Assembly (NCBI GenBank): GCA_005880075.1
Contig: VBJT01000144.1
Coordinates: 21,098-34,668 of the forward strand
Reading direction: 5' to 3'
From: Chloroflexota bacterium
GTDB lineage: Bacteria; Chloroflexota; Dehalococcoidia; SM23-28-2; RBG-16-64-32
DNA length: 13,571 nucleotides
Shown piece by piece: positions 1 to 6,563 of this stretch. The notes under the pieces are model-generated. The model did not search any database. It had not been told where the DNA came from and saw only the letters and a list, made by a program, of their open reading frames with translations. The translations under genes were made by a program, and so were the position numbers. Within the stretch, counting starts at the first letter, position 1. The number at the start of each line of letters is the position of its first letter.

Positions 1-98
1 TCGGCCTCCCTTTGGGCGATGGGATTCCGTAAGATTGGGACAGCTTAGGGTGAAGATATGACGTTATTCGAAGGCTGTCAACGGGGGACGCCCGAGCC

Positions 99-126
99 TT
101 GAAATAAGAAGCGTGTTATTTATTTT
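99..126 (+). promoter_or_regulatory. Candidate sigma70-type promoter for the two-component operon
   Basis: A TTGAAA hexamer at 99-104 (5 of 6 to the -35 consensus) and TATTTT at 121-126 (4 of 6 to the -10 consensus) are separated by 16 bp. Transcription would begin near 133, leaving a leader of about 18 nt before the ATG at 151. That fits the upstream start chosen for the response regulator. This rests on consensus matching only; sigma factor preferences of the host are unknown. Confidence 0.3.
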
Positions 127-150
127 CCCGGCCCAACCTGAGGCTCGTCC

Positions 151-957
151 ATGTCACTCGCGCCGATGAGTCCCCTGGTAACTCTGTCGTCTGACCCAAG
201 AACACGATTAAAATTAGGCGAGACGCGAGGTGACAAACTGCGTGCACCTGCACCACACGACCTAACACTAGAAGATCAGCCACGGGTGCTAATCGTGGAT
301 GACGACAAGAATTTACTGACCGCGCTCGATCTGGCGTTGACACGACGGGGGTTCCGTGTTCGCAGTGCCGAAGGAGCAGGCGAAGCGTTTGAGCAGATCC
401 AACGAGAGCCCGGCATTGAGCTTATCGTCCTTGACGTCATGATGCCCGGCATGGATGGTGTGGCAGCGCTCCGTTTGCTTCGTAACAGCTCTTCCGCTCC
501 AGTGCTAATGCTGAGTGCCAAGGATGCAGTTGTCGACCGTCTGGCCGGATTTGAAGCCGGCGCGGACGACTACCTGGTGAAGCCCTTCGACCTGGACGAA
601 TTGGTAGCGCGGCTGCTAGCCCTACGCCGGCGTGCACGTGAGCAACAACCGAAACGCGGCGAGCTTAGTTATGGGGACGTATTCTTGGACGACCGAAGTT
701 GGGTTGCCCGCCGCGGCGATCGCGACCTTTCGCTGACACCTACGGAATTCCGGATTCTTCAGGCATTCCTGAAAGCTCCGGGGACTGTTCATAAACGCGA
801 TGATCTGATCCTTTCGGTGTGGGGACCGACATGGTCCGATTCGGGGTCAAGCAGCCTTGAAGTGCATATCGCCAACCTCCGTCAAAAGCTGGAAGACGAA
901 GGTCAAGTGCGATTGATCCATACGGTGCGCGGAATCGGCTATATCTTAAAGGAATAG
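151..957 (+). CDS. OmpR/PhoB-family response regulator
   Basis: This is a DNA-binding transcription factor activated by phosphorylation from a sensor kinase, most likely the one encoded 5 bp downstream. The receiver domain spans about residues 45-160. It has the acidic cluster D50-D52, the phospho-acceptor D95 in the motif VLDVMMPGMDG, the switch serine S122 and the conserved K144 in LVKPFD. The C-terminal winged-helix domain (about 168-268) has the typical SLTPTEFRIL start and ends with HTVRGIGYILKE. At 268 residues it is longer than the usual 220-240 because about 43 residues precede the receiver domain. The ATG at 151 has a modest GAGG about 7 nt upstream and fits the candidate promoter at 99-126. 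An internal ATG at 166 is also possible, so the exact start is uncertain. The family assignment is very secure; the regulated genes are not known. Confidence 0.95.
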   Translation: MSLAPMSPLVTLSSDPRTRLKLGETRGDKLRAPAPHDLTLEDQPRVLIVDDDKNLLTALDLALTRRGFRVRSAEGAGEAFEQIQREPGIELIVLDVMMPGMDGVAALRLLRNSSSAPVLMLSAKDAVVDRLAGFEAGADDYLVKPFDLDELVARLLALRRRAREQQPKRGELSYGDVFLDDRSWVARRGDRDLSLTPTEFRILQAFLKAPGTVHKRDDLILSVWGPTWSDSGSSSLEVHIANLRQKLEDEGQVRLIHTVRGIGYILKE

Positions 958-962
958 CGGGC

Positions 963-2360
963 GTGTCTCTTCGGTTACGCATTACCCTGCTGTGTGTGGC
1001 ACTCGTAGCGGTAGTCTTAGCCGGCTTTGCAGTTACGGTCACCTTCCTGGCCAGCACCCGAATTTACGCGAGCCTGGACGACGGTTTAACGGCTCAGGCT
1101 AACTCGATCATAGCCAGCTTGCCAGCCGGAATCCTCGATGAATCGCTAATTCAAAGCAACCGCCAGGCATTGGAGACCGAAGAGGCTGCGGGGCTCTTGT
1201 TTCAAATCCGCGATGCTTCGGGGAAGGTGCTCTATTCCTCGTTTCGAGGCTCCCCGGAGGTTCTTCCCCCTAGCGGCTCCCTAAACGAGCCCGCGGTCTA
1301 TGAGCGCAAGGTAGCACAGCAACAACTCCGACTCCTTCACATGCCCATCGATTCCGCGGCGCACGGCGGAGGGAGCATCGAGGTTGGTCGTTCTATGAAA
1401 GAGACAGATGAAGCCTTGACTGAAATCCGCGGCACTCTAATTGTCGGCGGCATCTTCGCTCTGTTGTTAACGTCGCTTCCGGCGTATTTCATTGCCGGAC
1501 GCGCGCTTGACCCGATCCGGGAAGTCTCGCGCGTGGCCCGCCGCGTCGAGCGCACGAGTGATTTTAGTCAGCGGCTGGTCGAACGTCCGACAGCAGACGA
1601 GATCGGTGAGCTCACGGCGACCTTCAATGATCTAATCCAACGTATCGAGCAGACGCTCGCCGCGCACAGCCGGTTCTTGGCCGAGGCGTCGCATGAGCTT
1701 CGCCGTCCATTGACGATACTGCGAACTAACCTCTACATCCTCCGTGATCCCGACCTCCCCGAAGCCGACCGCGCAGCTTGTCTCGAGCGCATGTCCCGTG
1801 AGGCGAGTGCAATGACCTCTCTGGTCGGAGATCTGCTGCTGCTAAACCGCGATAGAGCGCAATCGCTCGAGCGCGCCCCCGTCGATCTTTCACGGCTATG
1901 CGGTGAAGAAGCCTGGAGGATGCAGCTCGCTGAACCGACAGCCTCATTGCAAGTGCAGATCGCTCCTAACTTGATGGTCGAGGGTGACGCGCAGAGATTG
2001 CAACAAGTCGTAAGGAACCTGCTCGAGAATGCAATCAACTACTCGCCCGAGGGCGGTGCTGTCGAAATCTATCTTAGTGAACGGCGCGGACGAGCTAGGC
2101 TAAGCGTGCGGGACTCTGGAATCGGGATAAGCGCCGAGGAGTTGCCCAAGATCTTCGATCGTTTTTACCGAGGGGCTGAAGCCACGAGGGTGCACCGCGA
2201 AGGGATAGGACTTGGCCTTTCGATCGCAAAGTATGTGGTCGAAGGGCTAGGCGGAGACATCAGTGTGGAATCGCGGCCGGATGGCACTACCTTCGTCATG
2301 GAGCTCACGGTGGCTCAGCGTTCTGGTAGGCAGCTTCGGGATACGTTAGCCGTTCCTTAG
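963..2360 (+). CDS. Membrane sensor histidine kinase (HAMP, HisKA, HATPase)
   Basis: This 465-residue sensor kinase autophosphorylates on histidine and passes the phosphate to the response regulator encoded just upstream. The order is membrane helix 1 (about 8-30), an extracytoplasmic sensing region of about 125 residues, membrane helix 2 (about 158-178), a HAMP linker (about 179-232), the dimerisation/phosphoacceptor domain with H244 in EASHELRRPL, and the ATPase domain. The ATPase shows the N box (LLENAINYSP, 353-362), G1 (DSGIGIS, 384-390), F box (FDRFYRG) and G2 (GIGLGLSIAK, 414-423). The start is GTG at 963, preceded by AAAGGA at 948-953 with 9 nt spacing. No ATG lies near enough to replace it. 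The sensing region has no recognisable named domain, so the signal cannot be inferred. The kinase and regulator form one operon. Confidence 0.95.
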   Translation: MSLRLRITLLCVALVAVVLAGFAVTVTFLASTRIYASLDDGLTAQANSIIASLPAGILDESLIQSNRQALETEEAAGLLFQIRDASGKVLYSSFRGSPEVLPPSGSLNEPAVYERKVAQQQLRLLHMPIDSAAHGGGSIEVGRSMKETDEALTEIRGTLIVGGIFALLLTSLPAYFIAGRALDPIREVSRVARRVERTSDFSQRLVERPTADEIGELTATFNDLIQRIEQTLAAHSRFLAEASHELRRPLTILRTNLYILRDPDLPEADRAACLERMSREASAMTSLVGDLLLLNRDRAQSLERAPVDLSRLCGEEAWRMQLAEPTASLQVQIAPNLMVEGDAQRLQQVVRNLLENAINYSPEGGAVEIYLSERRGRARLSVRDSGIGISAEELPKIFDRFYRGAEATRVHREGIGLGLSIAKYVVEGLGGDISVESRPDGTTFVMELTVAQRSGRQLRDTLAVP

Positions 2361-2458
2361 TGGTTTCTTAAGGTTCGAGGCTTCAAGCCCGGCTACACTT
2401 TGTAGCGTGGTTAATCAGGCGCTCCCGGTGGCGTTCTGGCTACAAGAAAGGGTATGCA
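2361..2458 (+). promoter_or_regulatory. Intergenic region with three stepped palindromes upstream of the glycan operon
   Basis: This 98-bp gap separates the kinase stop from the aminotransferase start. It holds CTTAAG (2367-2372), GGCTT-C-AAGCC (2379-2389) and GCTACA-CTT-TGTAGC (2392-2406), with centres near 2369.5, 2384 and 2399, about 15 bp apart. No T-run follows the last hairpin, so it does not look like an intrinsic terminator. I see no convincing -35/-10 pair. An AGAAAGGG ribosome-binding site (2445-2452) serves the ATG at 2459. A regulator-binding role is inference. Confidence 0.35.
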
Positions 2459-3607
2459 ATGAGAGTGCCTCCTGCCTCTATTTCGTTCACTAGTGAAGAC
2501 ATATCGCAAATCACGGCGGAGCTCAGTGAATCTTTAACGACCGGCGCACTCACTCTTGGCAAGCACGGCCGGCAATTCGAGGAAGAGTTTGCGCTCCTTT
2601 GCCGGGTGCCGTATGCAGTCGCCGTAAACAGTGGCACCAGCGCCCTCGAGATAATCCTCCGGGCGATCGGCGTGCAGAACCGGGAGGTGATCGTCCCGAC
2701 TAACACCTTCTTTGCAACGGCTGCTGCGGTTATCCATGCCGGCGGCCGCCCGCGCTTCGCTGACTGTGAGCCGGGCACCTTCGCGCTTGATGCAGGCAGC
2801 CTGCGGGCGTGCTTGAACGCGAATACTGCGGCCGTAATCATCGTGCATATTGGCGGGTTAATTAGCCCGCGAATTTCCGAAATTTCCGAGGTCTGCAGAC
2901 AGGTCGGTGTGCCTCTAATCGAGGATGCGGCGCATGCGCAAGGCTCGACGCTTGGCGATAAGCCCGCTGGTAGTTTTGGTCTGGCGGCGGCCTTTTCGTT
3001 TTACCCAACCAAGGTGATAACCAGCAGCGAAGGAGGGATGATCACGACTAGTGACGAGGCAATCTATCGTGAAGCCCTCATATATCGAGACCAGGGAAAG
3101 GAGGGGTTCGCGACGAACTACCACGTCCGCCTTGGCTATAATTGGCGGATGAGCGAACCACACGCGATCATCGGCCGGGTGCAACTACGCCACCTGCCAG
3201 AATTTATCGACCGGCGACGGGAGGTCGCTCAGGTTTATGATCGGCGTCTTAGCGGATGGCATGGAGGCATTCACCCCTTGAATGTCCCCCGCGGCGTGCG
3301 CTCTAACTACTACAAGTACATTGCGTTGCTCGATCCGGGCATTAAACGCGCCACGCTGAAGACAGCTTTACGCGATAGATTCGACGTCGGCTTAAGTGGA
3401 GAAGTATACGAAACCCCCTGCCACCAACAGCCCGTCTTCAGGGGTTATCCAGCCGGACGGCTGCTTCAGGCGGAGCGGATATGCGCGGGCCACATCTGCC
3501 TTCCGATCTCCGCAAGAATGGAAGTAGAGGATGCCGAGTACGTCCTGGATTCTCTCGAAAAGGCACTCGAGTCGATGCAGACGGTGCAAGCAGCGGTCGT
3601 CGATTAA
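2459..3607 (+). CDS. DegT/DnrJ/EryC1/StrS-family sugar aminotransferase
   Basis: This is a PLP-dependent aminotransferase of the family that converts keto-nucleotide sugars into amino-nucleotide sugars for surface polysaccharides or glycosylated metabolites. It acts in the cytosol. At 382 residues it has normal family length. The N-terminal part has SGTSALE (58-64) and PTNTFFATAAAV (80-91). D156 in IEDAAHA should contact the PLP pyridine nitrogen. K185 in SFYPTKVITSSEGG is in the place of the Schiff-base lysine, so the enzyme should be an active transaminase rather than a PMP-dependent dehydrase. NYHVRLGYNWRMSEPHA (220-236) matches the conserved substrate-side region. The ATG at 2459 has AGAAAGGG about 6 nt upstream. 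It is the first gene of the glycan operon, 4 bp before the next gene. Substrate sugar and amination position (C3 or C4) cannot be read from sequence. Confidence 0.92.
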   Translation: MRVPPASISFTSEDISQITAELSESLTTGALTLGKHGRQFEEEFALLCRVPYAVAVNSGTSALEIILRAIGVQNREVIVPTNTFFATAAAVIHAGGRPRFADCEPGTFALDAGSLRACLNANTAAVIIVHIGGLISPRISEISEVCRQVGVPLIEDAAHAQGSTLGDKPAGSFGLAAAFSFYPTKVITSSEGGMITTSDEAIYREALIYRDQGKEGFATNYHVRLGYNWRMSEPHAIIGRVQLRHLPEFIDRRREVAQVYDRRLSGWHGGIHPLNVPRGVRSNYYKYIALLDPGIKRATLKTALRDRFDVGLSGEVYETPCHQQPVFRGYPAGRLLQAERICAGHICLPISARMEVEDAEYVLDSLEKALESMQTVQAAVVD

Positions 3608-3611
3608 GAAG

Positions 3612-4556
3612 ATGCGAATAGGGATAACAGGCGCTTCCGGCTTCATCGGGTCGCATGTCGTGGACGCCCTCGCCGCGGCAGGCCACGTCATCTCCGTCAT
3701 CGACGTACAACCTCCGCACCGGAATGATATCGAGTTTCGCAAAGCCAGTGTGTTGGATGCGGTTGGGCTCATCGAGGCCTGCACCGATCTCGACGTGCTT
3801 TACCACCTGGCAGCCGTGGCCGACGTAAACGACGTCGTCGCTGACCCAGCTGGCGCCATCGATCTCAATGTCACGGGGACCCTGCGCGCCCTGGAGGCCG
3901 CACGCTCAAATGCGATCAAGCGGTTTGTGCTTGCCAGTACCGTCTGGGTCTATTCGTCGGCTGAGTCTTCGCATTCCGATATGGTTGACGAACGGGCGGC
4001 CATGGAGATGTCCGCAGCGCGTCACGTATACACGACCTCCAAAATCGCGGCTGAAATGCTTTGCCATGACTACTGGAGCATGCATAAGCTCCCATTCACC
4101 ATCTTGCGCTATGGCATCCCGTACGGCCCAAGGATGCGTTTGTCGCTTGTTATGCCGGTATTCGTGCGCAAAGCGCTGAGCGGCGAAGCCTTGACGGTCA
4201 GTGGCGACGGTAGCCAGCACCGCAAGTTCGTTTACGTCGAAGACCTCGCCCGTGGACACGTTGCCGCACTGGCCGAGGTGGCGAATAACCAGACCTACAA
4301 CCTCGACGGCAGCGAAAAGGTGACGATTCTCCGGATCGCCGAAACTGTTCTACGCCTCACCGCATGCCGAAGCGAGATCCAATTCATGGCGGCGCGGCCC
4401 GGCGATTACTCGGGCAGAGACGTTTCGAGCGAGAAGGCGCGACGACAACTTCATTGGACGCCCGAGATCGATTTCGAGGAAGGCATGAAGCGGACGGTTC
4501 CCTGGCTCGTGGAAAAGCTGCGCGAGGAGGCGGTAGTCACAGCTCCCACCGCATGA
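3612..4556 (+). CDS. NAD-dependent epimerase/dehydratase (extended SDR)
   Basis: This is a 314-residue sugar-nucleotide oxidoreductase of the extended short-chain dehydrogenase family, related to GalE and RmlB-type enzymes. The Rossmann glycine motif TGASGFIGSH occupies residues 6-15. The chain continues with YHLAAVADVN (64-73) and the catalytic serine region STVWVYSS (109-116). The catalytic pair is Y140 and K144 in YTTSK. C-terminal substrate-domain landmarks are LRYGIPYGPRMR (165-176) and the GDGSQHRKFVYVEDLA stretch from about 198. The start is ATG at 3612. A longer in-frame start at 3531 would lie inside the aminotransferase and place extra residues before the glycine motif, which normally sits at the very N terminus. 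The gene starts 4 bp after the aminotransferase, and its stop overlaps the next start in ATGA. The precise substrate is unknown; it probably makes or epimerises the sugar used with the aminotransferase. Confidence 0.88.
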   Translation: MRIGITGASGFIGSHVVDALAAAGHVISVIDVQPPHRNDIEFRKASVLDAVGLIEACTDLDVLYHLAAVADVNDVVADPAGAIDLNVTGTLRALEAARSNAIKRFVLASTVWVYSSAESSHSDMVDERAAMEMSAARHVYTTSKIAAEMLCHDYWSMHKLPFTILRYGIPYGPRMRLSLVMPVFVRKALSGEALTVSGDGSQHRKFVYVEDLARGHVAALAEVANNQTYNLDGSEKVTILRIAETVLRLTACRSEIQFMAARPGDYSGRDVSSEKARRQLHWTPEIDFEEGMKRTVPWLVEKLREEAVVTAPTA

Positions 4557-5527
4557 AAACGATCCAGGACACCCAACCGGCGAAACCCACAGCAGCAGTG
4601 CCGCGCAAAATCGCGGTCGTCCCTGTATACAACGAAGAGGAAACTGTCGTTCAGGTCCTGGATGAATTGGAGCGGCTTGTTGATCAAATCGTTGTCGTTG
4701 AGGACGGGTCAACGGACGACTCGCGCTCACTCATCATTGGCTGGGCGCGCCACCGCCGGTCAGCACACGCTATCTTCTTTGAATACAACCGCGGACTCTC
4801 TGCGGCGTACTATGCGGCCTTCAAGGAGATAGCTGGCCTCGTAGCAGCAGGCGAGCTCAGTCCTGATGATTTGATCATTACCGTTGACGCAGATGGTCAG
4901 CACGACCCTGCCGATCTCGACCGGCTCACCCGCCGCGTAACCGACGAGGGATACGACGCAGCCGTCGCGCGTCGCGATCTTTCGGGCTATGACTTGCTTA
5001 AGCGGACGGGCAACAACTTGCTTGCTTGGTGGGCTTCGTTCTGGTCAGGCATGCGCTTTTACGATGTCGAGTCTGGCTATCGCGTCTTCAGAGCAGGTCC
5101 GCTCATCGAAGCGCTGAATCGGATACCGCCTGTCGAACGACGTGATCGTGCCGGTACCGGTCCAACGATCACGGACGAGCATCCAAGACGGAATAATCGA
5201 TGCGCTCGCCATGGTGGGCGCCTGGTGGCGGGTCTTGGCCGGCCGACACAAGCCATCGGACATGCCGGCGCTATCGGTCAAAGTGCTGCCCGCAGTTTTG
5301 CTTCTCGCACTCGCCTTTGCTGTGGGCGATATTCTTCGAACGTCACTCTTCCTCGCGTCGGATTCGATGCACAATTACGCGCATGTATGGTATCTGAGCG
5401 ACCAGATATTCCACCACGGGCGATTTCCACTACATATCTCCCTTTTGGACGGCGGGAGCGCAGTGACGTTTCCGTACGCGCTAGTGCCCTACCTCGCAGG
5501 CGCCCTAACATACCCCATCTTCGGTAA
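4553..5527 (+). pseudogene. Family 2 glycosyltransferase, frame disrupted after about residue 189
   Basis: The first ~189 residues are a clear GT-A glycosyltransferase of the dolichol-phosphate-mannose synthase/DPM1-like GT2 type. Features are VVPVYNEEETV (22-32), VVVEDGSTDDS (47-57), the metal/nucleotide site ITVDADGQHDP (109-119) and YDVESGYRVFR (170-180). Such enzymes transfer sugars from a nucleotide to a lipid carrier at the inner membrane face. After N189 (codon 5117-5119) the reading frame becomes Arg/Gly-rich and unlike any GT2, running to a stop at 5525-5527. The expected family continuation, IGYRLSNDVIVPVPVQRSRT, is present in another frame from 5118 (codon phase of the next gene). 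A segment of roughly 20 residues normally lying between these parts seems to be absent. I infer a small deletion whose length is not a multiple of three. A sequencing or assembly error is the main alternative. The ATG at 4553 overlaps the preceding stop by 4 bp. Confidence 0.78.
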
Positions 5528-6563
5528 CTGGACAGTCAGCTTGCTAATGGGAATTGCGGTTACCGGGACCGTTTGGGCCGCCGGGTTGGCTCGACCTGTA
5601 ATGCGAGACCCATGGATGATTCTTCTGTTCCTGATCAACCCGTTTTTTATTGACTCCGTGTTCGCATTTCAATTCGCGACCGTCTGGTGTGCGCTCTTCT
5701 TCTTTCTTTTCGTCTCAGCGTTCGAACGCCGAAGGACCGTCCTAGCCGCGCTTCTACTCTGGCTCACAATCAGCAGCCACCCGATGATTGGCTCGCTTAC
5801 CAGCGGAGTGTACCTAGCGATCTATGCAGGGCTCCATAGAGAACGCGTGCGGGACTTAGTTCTCCTCCTTGTACCCGTTGGTCTGGCGCTTATTCCCATC
5901 TATTGGATGACTCTATCAACCCCGGCCGTAAACGAGGATCCCGCCGCCTTTGTGCGGACGACTATCTCGTCAATCGTCAGCCGTGGGTTATGGTTCGCCG
6001 CTCCGTTTGTCCTATCATGGATCGCCCCCTGGTTGCGGCGGAACTACCGTCCCGTTCTTGGAGTCGGCTTTGCGAGCAGCGCGCTCAGGGTGGTCCTGCT
6101 CGGCGGTGTTATTGGTTTCAACCGGGCTCCGAGTGGGTACTGGGGCATTCTCCACGATAGTTCCGATGTCTACGCCGCGTTCTTCGCCTCTCCCGAGTTC
6201 CAGCCGGGCATGACCTATCGGGTGCTCGAACCGAGCGAGCGAGAGGACGGCATGTATCGTTTTATGCGGCACGGCGCGATCCTCTCCAACGAGTTCTTTA
6301 CCGAGAGCACATTCCATAGACCGTGGAACATGGACCAATACGGCTGCTACACGGCCTTCAAACGGGTCGATTTCGTGGTCGTCGAGCGCGCGTGGGAACG
6401 CCGCCTGCACTTCAACGAAGGCGATCTCCTCAATTCGCTTGTCTCGCGGGCCCAGGCCAGCATTGCATATACAGACCCAAGGGGCAGATTTGTGGTCTAT
6501 AACATCCAGCCGTTCGTAGCCGGCCAATCCCGACCTTCTTCATTATCTCAATGTCCACTCTAA
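5142..6563 (+). CDS. Polytopic membrane protein, 6-PTPS-related/GT39-like, with GT2-derived N terminus
   Basis: This open frame of 473 residues has two parts. Residues 1-40 (VPVPVQRSRTSIQDGIIDAL, then AMVGAWWRVLAGRH) look like the tail of the glycosyltransferase split upstream. From about M41 (ATG 5262) a membrane protein begins with about 10 predicted helices, near 48-68, 112-128, 131-149, 158-175, 178-193, 198-212, 216-230, 238-257, 282-298 and 308-325. DSMHNYAHVWYLSDQIFHHG (74-93) after helix 1, and the soluble C-terminal part with GMTYRVLEP and LSNEFF, resemble membrane proteins annotated as 6-pyruvoyl-tetrahydropterin-synthase-related, thought to act in glycan assembly. That family link is from memory of motifs and is moderate. 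No good ribosome-binding site precedes 5142, 5211 or 5262. The phase suggests that before the deletion the glycosyltransferase and membrane protein were one fused polypeptide. It overlaps the next gene by 13 bp. Confidence 0.7.
   Translation: MIVPVPVQRSRTSIQDGIIDALAMVGAWWRVLAGRHKPSDMPALSVKVLPAVLLLALAFAVGDILRTSLFLASDSMHNYAHVWYLSDQIFHHGRFPLHISLLDGGSAVTFPYALVPYLAGALTYPIFGNWTVSLLMGIAVTGTVWAAGLARPVMRDPWMILLFLINPFFIDSVFAFQFATVWCALFFFLFVSAFERRRTVLAALLLWLTISSHPMIGSLTSGVYLAIYAGLHRERVRDLVLLLVPVGLALIPIYWMTLSTPAVNEDPAAFVRTTISSIVSRGLWFAAPFVLSWIAPWLRRNYRPVLGVGFASSALRVVLLGGVIGFNRAPSGYWGILHDSSDVYAAFFASPEFQPGMTYRVLEPSEREDGMYRFMRHGAILSNEFFTESTFHRPWNMDQYGCYTAFKRVDFVVVERAWERRLHFNEGDLLNSLVSRAQASIAYTDPRGRFVVYNIQPFVAGQSRPSSLSQCPL

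Noticed and set aside
58..102. A 14-codon frame (ATG 58, TGA 100) upstream of the response regulator
   Set aside because: It has only a loose GGGTGAAG upstream, lies before the candidate promoter at 99-126, and has no attenuator-like structure. Too weak to call.
3531..3611. Upstream ATG extension of the first epimerase
   Set aside because: It would overlap the aminotransferase and add 27 residues before the Rossmann glycine motif, which normally begins within the first ten residues. ATG 3612 fits better.
4364..4552. Upstream extension of the glycosyltransferase
   Set aside because: It lies inside the epimerase gene in another frame. The ATG at 4553 overlaps the previous stop as ATGA, a standard coupled start.
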